Shown: positions 8,074-15,625, counted from the first letter of the stretch. The stretch: 20,049 bases of DNA from Methanobacteriota archaeon (GCA_018900975.1 JAHIFK010000293.1:1-20049); one strand, 5' to 3'. The notes: generated from the letters alone by a model not told the origin. Program-made: numbers and translations.

Positions 8074-8996
8074 TTACCTCCGATTAGAAATCGGAGCCAT
8101 GTTGAGTGCTCCCGATAGAGGTTTATAACTATGCTCAGTCTCAATTCCTAATATGGCTTTAACTTCACCACATGCTATAATAGGCTGATTGACAGCAGCC
8201 CTTGCAGCGATATTAATAGCTGCTATATGGTCAGCGTTGCCAGAGAAACCACACTGAACACATTTGAACGCATCTCTGTTTGGTCTGTTAGCTTTTTCGT
8301 TATGTCCACATTCAGGACAGGTATGAGATGTTCCTCTCGGATTTACGAGTATTACAGGAACTCCTGAAAGAGTAGCTTTATACTCAATGAAACTCTCAAC
8401 TGACAGAACGACCAGGAATGATGGCGGCTTCTCTGAGCCTTTCTTACCGTTACAGACTTACGAATGCCTTTGAGGTCTTCAAGAGCAATCATTTGTCTTG
8501 TGTCTTTTTGCAGATTTAGTTCCTGTTTTCTGGAGATTACCTCGGAGTTTTGCATACCGTTCTCTCGTCTCTTCTATTTGCTTACCACTAAAAGTCGTTC
8601 CATTCTTCCAGATTGGTATTCACCTATTCTAATGAGAACTTTAAGTCTTCCATTTAAAGATAGAATAGATACTGATTCAAGCCCCTTCCAGCTAAGAATT
8701 CGTTGGTCATAGACTATTGCTCCAGTCGGTTTGAACTTTGGTTTAATGGTTTTGTCTCTTTTGTATGCCTCAGCCGTCTTTGCGATCGCACGGATAGCCA
8801 ATTGGGCTGAGAGACCAAACTTATTTCTTACATCTCGATAAACAAGTTGCTGAATCTTTGCCTTGTTTGCACTTTTTATAGAAAAAGCAGTTTCAGCAAT
8901 ATCATTACATGCTTCGTTGAACTTGTACATAGTTTCAAGAAGAGATTTGTGCTGGTCTTCGGAGGTATCAAGTTTAACCATTAGAGTTTGTTTCAT
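8074..8996 (-). pseudogene. tnpB: tnpB remnant with internal deletions and a frameshift
   Basis: The N-terminal part (8574-8996, starting MKQTLMVKLD) is a normal TnpB N-terminus up to GEYQSGRMER. The reading frame then jumps to one encoding TTFSGKQIEETRERYAKLRG, and the expected segment between, which includes the RuvC-I DLG region, is missing. A second break falls at AAAAGACACAAG near 8505, where TKSAKRH passes to KDTRQMIALEDLKGI in another frame with about 25 residues missing. A third, single-base frameshift lies near 8395, after SWSFCQLR. The last segment is well kept: FIEYKATLSGVPVILVN, both zinc halves CPECG and CVQCG, and the RuvC-III segment GNADHIAAINIAARAA, ending at TAA 8074-8076. 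The missing pieces are judged against my knowledge of TnpB, not an alignment. It cannot make a working nuclease. Confidence 0.85.
8078..8096 (-). repeat. Perfect 8-bp hairpin at the 3' end of the tnpB remnant
   Basis: On the plus strand CTCCGATT (8078-8085) and AATCGGAG (8089-8096) pair perfectly around AGA. It overlaps the last tnpB codons and ends one base before the stop. It fits the right-end palindrome of an IS200/IS605 element and the 3' stem of a right-end RNA. As RNA on the minus strand it could also act on transcripts running towards leuD, although no U tract follows it. Confidence 0.6.
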
Positions 8997-9006
8997 ATTT
9001 TATTAT

Positions 9007-9025
9007 ATTGAGTATATCGCTCAAT
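9007..9025. repeat. Inverted repeat before the tnpB start
   Basis: ATTGAG (9007-9012) and CTCAAT (9020-9025) pair across a 7-base spacer in the AT-rich leader of the tnpB remnant. It could be a left-end hairpin of the element or a protein site. Short arms make chance occurrence possible. Confidence 0.3.
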
Positions 9026-9142
9026 TATAATGTAGTTTTCGTTGATTTAAGGCGGAGTACGCTTTCCTCCCCGGACTACAAGTCATAGGTATCTGCTACC
9101 CCTGCGCCCTGGATGACACAGTGAAGTGGAACTGAATTTTCA

Positions 9143-9961
9143 TCATTTCCTGCGACCTGACTGATAAACAGCATATATGGCAGTTATCATAAGGGCAACA
9201 TCAAAACCCGGGGATCTTTCTGCCTGTGGTGATTCAGCAGCCTGAGCAGGTCCGGCTCTATCAGTTACGCCAGCCGCAAATGTTGAAGCAGCATCATTAC
9301 CTTTAAGCCCGACTATCGCAAAACTCGAGAAAGAATCGGTTTTTGCCTCGAAATAAGAATAAACACTATCCTTTCCATCAACTATTGTCTCAAGCTTGAT
9401 CCACTTGCTTCCATCCCATTTGAACATGCTTATATCGCCCTGGGATAATCCGTTGCTGCTTATCCAAGTGTTTTCTACCCTGAACCTTATTACGGCTTCC
9501 TTTATATTCTTCGAAACTGCAAAACCTGATGTTCCGACCCAGATGTTGGCATTCCTATAAACTATGCCAGAGGCATGTTCTTTTACGAGTGTGGACGTGT
9601 CCTTTAACACTTGCACCGATGTCCTGATCTCTCCTGGACTGGTGTTGCCTGTAATATTGACGAACACCACAGGATTGCCTCTGCTGGTGAACCTGTATGA
9701 AGTGACCTTATCTTTATAGATATACAGATCGTATTTTTCATTTACTTCGATGTTGGTGAAGTTTTCACCTGAGAGCCCACCTCCTCCGCCCCCGCCGCCT
9801 CCGCCGGATGGAGAAGTATATGTTACAGTACTTCCTCCGGTCACAGTATTCGTTTCTGTACTGGCGCCTGTGACCTCTATAGCTGTTGCTGTCATTATTG
9901 ATGATAACAATATTCCCATCAGGATGAAAGTCATCATTTTGATTAGATTATATGGAGTCAT
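9143..9961 (-). CDS. Short exported PGF-pre-PGF-type surface protein
   Basis: A 272-residue protein with a signal peptide (hydrophobic 8-27, likely cleaved after ATA around residue 27) and a Thr/Ser-rich stretch. A run of ten glycines follows (53-62), then a beta-rich domain (about 68-220) that resembles the PGF-pre-PGF domain of archaeal surface proteins: FTNIEVNEKYDLYIYKD, ISMFKWDGSKWIKL, YSYFEAKTDSFSSFAIVG. After an Ala/Pro/Glu linker, the C-terminus has SPGF (250-253), a hydrophobic segment and GRRK. This is the layout of a PGF-CTERM sorting signal handled by archaeosortase A, which would leave the protein lipid-anchored at the S-layer; the hydrophobic stretch is short. The ten glycine codons are mixed, so this is not a simple DNA repeat slip. 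It shares a divergent promoter region with the cpgS homologue. Confidence 0.8.
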   Translation of the reverse strand: MTPYNLIKMMTFILMGILLSSIMTATAIEVTGASTETNTVTGGSTVTYTSPSGGGGGGGGGGLSGENFTNIEVNEKYDLYIYKDKVTSYRFTSRGNPVVFVNITGNTSPGEIRTSVQVLKDTSTLVKEHASGIVYRNANIWVGTSGFAVSKNIKEAVIRFRVENTWISSNGLSQGDISMFKWDGSKWIKLETIVDGKDSVYSYFEAKTDSFSSFAIVGLKGNDAASTFAAGVTDRAGPAQAAESPQAERSPGFDVALMITAIYAVYQSGRRK

Positions 9962-9992
9962 TATATTTCACGAATATAGTCATTTCTGTATC

Positions 9993-10010
9993 AGACTATA
10001 TATATAATTA
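9993..10010 (-). promoter_or_regulatory. TATA-like element for the surface protein
   Basis: ACTATATATATAATTATT (read on plus) lies about 35-45 bases before the ATG at 9961, so the transcript would have a leader of only 10-15 bases. Called by position and composition. Confidence 0.45.
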
Positions 10011-10025
10011 TTAATTCTCCAATAT

Positions 10026-10040
10026 AGTATATAAAAATTA
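10026..10040 (+). promoter_or_regulatory. TATA-like element for the cpgS homologue
   Basis: AGTATATAAAAATTA is a good match to an archaeal TATA box. Initiation about 25 bases downstream would give a leader of roughly 35-40 bases that contains the GCGAGG ribosome binding site at 10085-10090. Confidence 0.5.
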
Positions 10041-10097
10041 TGCAAACAATACAATTAAGTGAACACGGAATAATCAAATAAGCAGCGAGGCTTGTCT

Positions 10098-11420
10098 ATG
10101 AGAACAAAAGTAATAATAATGGGTGCAGCAGGACGTGATTTTCATAATTTCAACGTGTTTTTCAGGGACAACAAGGATTACGAGGTCGTTGCTTTCACTG
10201 CCGCTCAGATACCGGGCATCGCAGGGCGAGCTTACCCTGAGGAACTGGCAGGAAGTCTTTATGAAAAAGGCATCCCGGTATATCATGAAGAAGAACTCGT
10301 CAGGTTGATAAAAGAAAATCAGATAGAACAGGTGATCCTTGCATACTCAGACCTCTCACATGAAACCGTGATGCAGAAAGCCTCGCTTGTTCTTGCAGCA
10401 GGCGCAGACTTCAGGCTTATGGGGACGCAAAGTACAATGCTGCGGTCAAAAAAGCCCGTGATCTCTGTCTGTGCCGTGAGAACTGGCGCAGGTAAGAGCC
10501 CCACATCGCAGAAACTGCTTGACATATTGAAAGGAAAAGGGTTCAGGGTTGTAGTGGTGCGCCATCCCATGCCCTACGGCGACCTGCGAAAACAACAATG
10601 CCAGCGCTTTGCTGTGATGGAAGACTGCATAAAACACGAATGCACCATCGAAGAACGAGAGGAATACGAACCCTACATCTGCTGCGGGAGTGTGGTATAC
10701 AGCGGCGTTGATTTTAAAAAGATCCTTGATAGCGCAGAAAAGGAAGCAGATATTATAATCTGGGACGGTGGGAACAACGATATCCCGTTCTATAAGCCGG
10801 ACCTGCATATCGTTATTGCAGATCCCCACAGGGCAGGTCATGAAATGACCTATTACCCTGGTAATGTGAACGTGCGCCTTGCTGATGTGGTTGTAGTGAA
10901 CAAAGTGGACTCTGCCAGAACGGAGGATGTGGAACTGGTTATTAAGAACGTCAGGTCAGTTAATAATAAAGCAATGATCCTGAAAGCCAAATCTGTGATA
11001 ACTGTAGACAGACCTGAACTAATAAAAGGAAAGCGCGTCCTTGCTGTCGAGGACGGGCCGACGCTCACCCACGGCGGAATGGCTTTCGGCGCCGGCGTCA
11101 TTGCAGCCAGGAAATTCGGGGCAAAAGAAATTGTCGACCCACGCCCCCATGCTGTTGGTTCTATTTTGAAGGTCTATGAGAATTTCGATCACCTTGGCGC
11201 CGTGCTTCCCGCCATGGGCTACACATCTACCCAGATGAAAGAACTGGAGGAAACCATTAACGCTGCAGATTGCGATTCTGTTATCGCGGGTACGCCAATC
11301 GACCTGGGCGGTCTGCTTCACCTCAACAAACCTGTTGTTAGAACAAGATACAGGATCGAGGAAGTGGATATTAAGCTGGAAGATGTGATAGAGGACTGGC
11401 TTGGGAAGAAAAAACAATAA
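10098..11420 (+). CDS. cpgS: Cyclic 2,3-diphosphoglycerate synthetase homologue (COG2403)
   Basis: A 440-residue cytosolic ATP/GTP-binding protein. An N-terminal Rossmann-like half begins TKVIIMGAAGRDFHNFN. A P-loop follows in VRTGAGKSPTSQ (127-138 region), then ADIIIWDGGNNDIPF and VVVVNKVDSA, which read like Walker B and a GTPase NKxD-type segment. The family contains the Methanothermus fervidus enzyme that makes cyclic 2,3-diphosphoglycerate from 2,3-diphosphoglycerate, a thermoprotectant and phosphate store of some methanogens. Many archaea outside that group also carry a homologue whose role is untested, so the exact reaction here is inferred. The ATG at 10098 is preferred, with GCGAGG 7 bases before it; a TTG two codons upstream is possible. 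It ends 5 bases from the convergent SplB-like gene. Confidence 0.85.
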   Translation: MRTKVIIMGAAGRDFHNFNVFFRDNKDYEVVAFTAAQIPGIAGRAYPEELAGSLYEKGIPVYHEEELVRLIKENQIEQVILAYSDLSHETVMQKASLVLAAGADFRLMGTQSTMLRSKKPVISVCAVRTGAGKSPTSQKLLDILKGKGFRVVVVRHPMPYGDLRKQQCQRFAVMEDCIKHECTIEEREEYEPYICCGSVVYSGVDFKKILDSAEKEADIIIWDGGNNDIPFYKPDLHIVIADPHRAGHEMTYYPGNVNVRLADVVVVNKVDSARTEDVELVIKNVRSVNNKAMILKAKSVITVDRPELIKGKRVLAVEDGPTLTHGGMAFGAGVIAARKFGAKEIVDPRPHAVGSILKVYENFDHLGAVLPAMGYTSTQMKELEETINAADCDSVIAGTPIDLGGLLHLNKPVVRTRYRIEEVDIKLEDVIEDWLGKKKQ

Positions 11421-11425
11421 AAATC

Positions 11426-12226
11426 TTAATCCCCCAGCCTGTTGATCTCGCATCTCAACCCTACACTTCTACATTTTTTAATAATGCTCTCAAAAAAATC
11501 TCCATAATACTCCCCACCACCCTGAAAGATCTTCTCAGACTCATTAACCAGTTCAGGCCTGAACTCATGAATAAATCCCCTGACATTTTCCCACACACCT
11601 TCCTTCAACCTGAGCCTGTCCACAAGCACGTAATCGGGCATAACCCTTGCGACAGCATCCAGCAGCGCATTGACATCCGTGATATGCGGCATCATGGGGC
11701 CCAGGAAGACCCATGTTTTGATCCCGTTCTCCCGAAGCACGGCAAGCGCGCGCAGCCGCTCATCAACACTTGAGGCGCCGGGTTCCATTTTCCCCCTCAC
11801 CCTGTCATCAAGCGTGATGAGCGTTATGCCCACTTCGATATCTGAGAACTCCTTCAGCAGGTCAACATCGCGAAGCACAAGCGAAGATTTCGTCTGGATG
11901 CACACAGGGAGATCGTGCATAAGCAGCAGCTCAAGACACCGCCGGGTTAGCTCATATTTTTTCTCCGCAGGCTGGTACGGGTCTGTAACAGTTCCGAGCC
12001 CCACGACGCCTTTTTTCTTTGTTCTCAGTTCTTTTGACAGGATGCGCGGAAGATTTATTTTTACCTCCACAAGCTCGCCCCACTTTCCTTTATCCCAGTG
12101 GATGACAGAGGGCGCATAACAATAAACGCAGGCGTGAGCGCAGCCCCTGTACGGATTGAGGGCATGATCCAGACCCGGAAGCTGCGAAGGGGACAGGGCG
12201 GTTTTAACTTTTATTTCTTTTATCAT
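11426..12226 (-). CDS. SPL-family radical SAM protein (COG1533)
   Basis: A 266-residue radical SAM protein. NPYRGCAHACVYCYAP carries the CxxxCxxC iron-sulfur motif (C29, C33, C36 from the chosen start), followed by LGTVTDPYQPAEKKYELTRR and CIQTKSSLVLRDVDLL, the usual SplB-like pattern. Spore photolyase is the name-giving member, but archaeal members are much shorter and not shown to repair photoproducts, so the substrate is unknown. The frame extends to an ATG at 12307, but the extra 27 residues (FHYYSSELNV type) do not look like protein of this family, and the ATG at 12226 is a better start. I see no ribosome binding site before it, so the transcript may be leaderless. Confidence 0.85.
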   Translation of the reverse strand: MIKEIKVKTALSPSQLPGLDHALNPYRGCAHACVYCYAPSVIHWDKGKWGELVEVKINLPRILSKELRTKKKGVVGLGTVTDPYQPAEKKYELTRRCLELLLMHDLPVCIQTKSSLVLRDVDLLKEFSDIEVGITLITLDDRVRGKMEPGASSVDERLRALAVLRENGIKTWVFLGPMMPHITDVNALLDAVARVMPDYVLVDRLRLKEGVWENVRGFIHEFRPELVNESEKIFQGGGEYYGDFFESIIKKCRSVGLRCEINRLGD

Positions 12227-12299
12227 ATTACGCAAAGATAAGGTCAAAACATTCAATTCTGAACTATAATAGTGAAAGTTAATAAAAGCATTCAGTAGA

Positions 12300-12342
12300 A
12301 AAAGCATATATGTGAACAGTTACTATCCATAATCGAAGGGAG
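12300..12342 (+). promoter_or_regulatory. TATA-like element and strong ribosome binding site for the flavoprotein gene
   Basis: AAAAGCATATATG (12300-12312) lies about 40 bases before the ATG at 12350, and AAGGGAG (12336-12342) lies 7 bases before it. The binding site fixes the start of the gene. The TATA assignment is by pattern. Confidence 0.45.
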
Positions 12343-12349
12343 TAATTGA

Positions 12350-13774
12350 ATGAAAGAATATGATCTGATAGTGATAGGCACCGGCTCAGGAATGAACTAT
12401 GTTTCCTCAATTAAAGAGAGATTTCCTGACTTTAAGATCGCAGTTATCGATAAAGATGATCCGGGTGGGATATGCCTCACAAGAGGATGCATTCCTTCCA
12501 AACTTCTCCTCTATCCTGCAGAACTTTTGCGAACAATTGAGACAGCGGGGAAGTTCGGGATAGATGTTCAAATAAGGAACATTGATTTCAAAAGTATAAT
12601 GAAAAGGATGGATACGAAGATCTCCCAGGATATCAGCATGATACGAAAAGGGCTCTCAAACAATCCTGATTTTGACTATTATAATGATGTCGCGGAATTT
12701 GTTTCCCCATATACGATGAAGGTCGGTAATGAGACGATCAAAGGAAAAATATTTTTCCTCTGCTGTGGTTCAAAGCCGCTTATACCTGATATAAAAGGGC
12801 TGAAAGAGACGGGTTATCTGACAAGCGATACAATATTGAAACTGACAGAGCTTCCGGAAAGCATAGCCATCATAGGGGGCGGTTACATCGCTGCTGAGTA
12901 CGGGCATTTCTTTTCAGCCATGGGTTCCAGTGTGACCATCATCGGAAGAAATCCCATGTTCATTCCAGATGAGGAACCTGAAGTTTCTGTGCTTGCAAAA
13001 AGAGTTATGTCACAGAACATGAATATCCTGACCTCTCTGGAAGTACTTGAAGTGGCAAGGGACAGGGATGGAAAGAAAGTGATCACAGCAAAGGAAAGAG
13101 GCACAGGCAAAGAAGTCGTTGTGACCGCAGAGGAAATACTTGTCGCAACCGGAAGAGGACCAAATACCGATATTCTGCATCCAGAGAGGGGAGGCATAAA
13201 GACCGATAGCCATGGATGGATCGAAGTTAATGACTATCTCGAGACTTCACAAAAGGATATCTGGGCATTCGGAGATGCCAACGGCAAATATCTTTTCAAG
13301 CATGTTGGAAACTACGAATCTACGGTGGTTTTTTATAATGCGGTCTTGAAGGAAAATTTCAAGGTGTCTTACCACGCAGTACCGAACGCTGTCTTTTCAT
13401 ACCCTGAAATAGCCAGTGTGGGATTGAAGGAAAAAGAAGCCATAGAAAAGTATGGAGAAGAAGAAGTGCTTATAGGTTTTAAGAAGTTCGAAGACACTGC
13501 TAAAGGGAAGGCGATGGATCTGAGGGATTGTTTTGTGAAAGTGATCATAGAAAAAAGCACAGACAGGATCCTTGGCGCACATATTATCGGTCCATATGCT
13601 TCAATACTCATTCAGGAAATAATAAATCTCATGTACGTTCCTGAGGAAAAGGCTGATCCAATAACTCAAGGAATGCATATACATCCCTCATTAAGCGAGG
13701 TCGTGGAAAGGGCGTTCTATTCTCTCATGCCGCCTGAGCATTACCATCATGTGCTGGGGCATATGGATTTATGA
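12350..13774 (+). CDS. lpdA: Dihydrolipoamide dehydrogenase-like flavoprotein disulfide reductase
   Basis: A 474-residue class I pyridine-nucleotide disulfide oxidoreductase. IVIGTGSGMNYV binds FAD, GGICLTRGCIPSK holds the redox-active cysteine pair (C42, C47), IIGGGYIAAEYG binds NAD(P), IWAFGDANG is the second FAD contact, and HIHPSLSEVVERA carries the His-Glu pair of the active site on the partner subunit. All catalytic parts are present. Dihydrolipoamide is the likely substrate by similarity, but no lipoyl protein or 2-oxoacid dehydrogenase gene is nearby, and relatives reduce mercury, glutathione-like thiols or quinones. The cysteine and His-Glu motifs do not tell these apart, so the symbol is tentative. 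Confidence 0.82.
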   Translation: MKEYDLIVIGTGSGMNYVSSIKERFPDFKIAVIDKDDPGGICLTRGCIPSKLLLYPAELLRTIETAGKFGIDVQIRNIDFKSIMKRMDTKISQDISMIRKGLSNNPDFDYYNDVAEFVSPYTMKVGNETIKGKIFFLCCGSKPLIPDIKGLKETGYLTSDTILKLTELPESIAIIGGGYIAAEYGHFFSAMGSSVTIIGRNPMFIPDEEPEVSVLAKRVMSQNMNILTSLEVLEVARDRDGKKVITAKERGTGKEVVVTAEEILVATGRGPNTDILHPERGGIKTDSHGWIEVNDYLETSQKDIWAFGDANGKYLFKHVGNYESTVVFYNAVLKENFKVSYHAVPNAVFSYPEIASVGLKEKEAIEKYGEEEVLIGFKKFEDTAKGKAMDLRDCFVKVIIEKSTDRILGAHIIGPYASILIQEIINLMYVPEEKADPITQGMHIHPSLSEVVERAFYSLMPPEHYHHVLGHMDL

Positions 13775-13789
13775 ATTGAAGTCTAAAAT

Positions 13790-15040
13790 TCAAGAAAAAT
13801 CCTCAAGCCCGCGCTGGAACAGGGTCTCCTTCAGCACCGTGCTTTCTTTTATCCATCTCGGCTTTGGAATTACAAGTCTGGTAGAAATATAATCAAAAGC
13901 CTCATTCAAAGAAGCGCATTTCCTGGGCGCAGTCTTGAGCGCAGCCCTCACGTTCTCCCTCACGTTCCACACCCCCACAGGCATTATATAGCCGGGATGC
14001 GCCTCCCTCAATATCACCACACGCGCCTGACGCTTCTCTTTAACAAGATACTCGTTCACCGCAAGCCTCGCAGCATAGTAGCAGCCGCCTATCTCTGCGT
14101 AAGTTGTCCTCCCATCATAACCTTCAGATGACGACATTATCGCCACGTCCTTCCCGAACGGGTTCCAAACAGTATTGGGATACCATGCCTCAATGAGTTC
14201 GTAGCTCCATGCTTTTGGCATCATTAACACCACGAACCTGTTATCAAGCTGCCATGACTCAAAGACAAGATATTCATTTATGAGCGGGAAATCCTTCATC
14301 TTCTCCATCAGGTTCGCGCCTATCATGCTGTCTACAGCAGTGATGCTCCATCGCGTAGGAACGAACCTTCTCGCCTTGCCTTCCCCGAATGATCCTACAG
14401 AAAAAGCCTTCTGGATTCTTGAGATAAGTGTGCCGTTCTTATAAAGCCCCAGAACTGCATCCTTTGACAGAAGATCGGTATCGTTGTAAGCCTTTTCCAT
14501 CCTCTGGTCAAACTTCGTATTCCCCACATCTATACTCTTAAGCGGCGCTGTGGGACCGAATGGCTGCACTTCATCATCCAGCACAAGCCTGGCGCTTGGT
14601 TTTTTAAGGAACTCGGCTTCCACGTCAATGGGTGATGAGCAAAGCGCCATTTCGCGTGTGGCTTCTATTATGCGGTTGCTTTCAAGGTCACGAATATGAA
14701 CAAGATGCTTGCCCCGCACAAGTTGCGAACGAAAATCCACTATATCGTCGATGCTCTTCCCAAGCCACATCTCAGGTGTGTCAAGAAGGGTGGTATCGCC
14801 GTGCAATGGCGGAATGAGGGGACCAACTGACACGTATGGATACCCGATCCTTCCCACGAACACACCGGGTGGGGATGAGCCGTCGATGTTCAGGCTGTCT
14901 GTGAGAGGTTTGACCCTTGCGTGGGAATAGAACTTGACAAGAACAGGACATCTCTGTTTGCCGCATAATAATTTTGCTCCCCTGCAAATGATGCACAGGG
15001 CATCGCTGCGGCCTGTAAAGAGGGATGCAGGGTTTTCCAT
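13790..15040 (-). CDS. nreA: DNA repair protein NreA
   Basis: A 416-residue protein of the archaeal Nre family (COG1602), which protects against DNA damage such as mitomycin C treatment in haloarchaea and works with PCNA. The N-terminus has a compact cysteine cluster (C16, C19, C26, C31: CIIC...C...RC) typical of the family's zinc-finger form. VFVGRIGYPYVSVGPLIPP and SVGSFGEGKARRFVPTRWS are family blocks. The very end, QRGLEDFS, fits a PCNA-interacting motif (QxxLxxF). A TATA element at 15063-15077 places initiation near the ATG at 15040, so translation is probably leaderless. Confidence 0.93.
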   Translation of the reverse strand: MENPASLFTGRSDALCIICRGAKLLCGKQRCPVLVKFYSHARVKPLTDSLNIDGSSPPGVFVGRIGYPYVSVGPLIPPLHGDTTLLDTPEMWLGKSIDDIVDFRSQLVRGKHLVHIRDLESNRIIEATREMALCSSPIDVEAEFLKKPSARLVLDDEVQPFGPTAPLKSIDVGNTKFDQRMEKAYNDTDLLSKDAVLGLYKNGTLISRIQKAFSVGSFGEGKARRFVPTRWSITAVDSMIGANLMEKMKDFPLINEYLVFESWQLDNRFVVLMMPKAWSYELIEAWYPNTVWNPFGKDVAIMSSSEGYDGRTTYAEIGGCYYAARLAVNEYLVKEKRQARVVILREAHPGYIMPVGVWNVRENVRAALKTAPRKCASLNEAFDYISTRLVIPKPRWIKESTVLKETLFQRGLEDFS

Positions 15041-15062
15041 ATAATGATTGATGATATGGCAG

Positions 15063-15077
15063 GATATAAAATATATG
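15063..15077 (-). promoter_or_regulatory. TATA box for nreA, suggesting a leaderless transcript
   Basis: GATATAAAATATATG (plus strand) is centred about 30 bases before the nreA ATG at 15040. Archaeal initiation 25 or so bases downstream would fall within a few bases of the ATG, and no ribosome binding site is visible. Confidence 0.5.
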
Positions 15078-15178
15078 TGGTTATTTTAAGTATTTGTTTC
15101 GATTCGTGTTTATTCGTATTGGTAGTTATCCGAGACACAATATAATTTTAGATATGCCTGACTGAAATATTAATATAT

Positions 15179-15484
15179 TCAACCAGCAGAATATGACGTG
15201 CCCGGGTTTTCTGCAGGTATTTTAATATTAAGATGGCTTACGAGTTCAGATTTACCAGCCCATGTAAAAAACCGCTTTATCTTGACTTTTGAAATTTCAA
15301 CTGTTCCGATTAAACATCCGTTCTGCTGATCCATAATGTATCTATTCACATCGGTCTTATCCCACTTTTCGAGCGACTTGACCTTATCGATATTCTTTAA
15401 AAATCTACTATAATCCTTTAGAGTTTTCTCTGCAGTGCCACTGATTTTAAGATCATGGAGGAATTTTTCGATGTTATTTACCAT
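15179..15484 (-). pseudogene. Tyrosine recombinase N-terminal (SAM-like) fragment
   Basis: A 101-residue frame beginning MVNNIEKFLHDLKISG. NIEKFLHDLKISGTAEKTLK and DYSRFLKNID read like the core-binding (SAM-like) domain of XerC/D-type integrases. The second half, TDVNRYIMDQQNG and FFTWAGKSELV, continues that domain. The catalytic domain with its R...HxxR...Y residues is missing: the frame stops at 15179, and I see no continuation in the bases down to nreA. It may be a relic, or a small DNA-binding protein in its own right. The frame extends to a GTG at 15520, but the ATG at 15484 is the better start. Confidence 0.6.
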
Positions 15485-15625
15485 GATACTTACTATGTAA
15501 TTACTAGGCAATAAAGTCACGGTCTAAAAAATTTTACAAAACTCACATTATGTAGTCGAAAAAAGAGACGTTTTAGTTCATATCGACCAAAGGATTATCT
15601 CTTCAAGAGTTATTAAGCCAGTCTC

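Larger units (their letters stand above)
8060..9085 (-). mobile_element. Decayed IS200/IS605-family (tnpB-only) element
   Basis: The unit consists of a tnpB remnant, a perfect 8-bp hairpin just after its stop (8078-8096), and small inverted repeats before its start (9007-9025 and GGAG/CTCC at 9054-9070). No tnpA is present. The limits are approximate: these elements make no target duplication, so I set the ends from the hairpins. It lies in the same orientation as the leuD operon and directly upstream of it. Confidence 0.5.

Noticed and set aside
8352..8555. Separate small gene of 67 codons on the minus strand
   Set aside because: Its sequence (ALEDLKGIRKSVTVRK and SRHHSWSFCQLR) is the middle of the broken tnpB, so it is part of the pseudogene and not an independent gene.
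9086..9142. Short stretch between the TnpB element and the surface protein gene as a coding remnant
   Set aside because: I saw no recognisable protein segment in it on either strand and cannot assign it.
9750..10007. Plus-strand frame with a polyproline run opposite the surface protein
   Set aside because: The proline run is only the complement of the ten-glycine tract. The minus frame has a signal peptide, a recognisable domain and a sorting tail.
12227..12307. 27-residue N-terminal extension of the SplB-like protein from the ATG at 12307
   Set aside because: The extension is hydrophobic and AT-driven, without family likeness. The homology begins at the ATG at 12226.
15599..15609. Small palindrome CTCTTCAAGAG upstream of the PTPS-family gene
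   Set aside because: Five-base arms are expected by chance at this scale, and nothing else at the site supports an operator.
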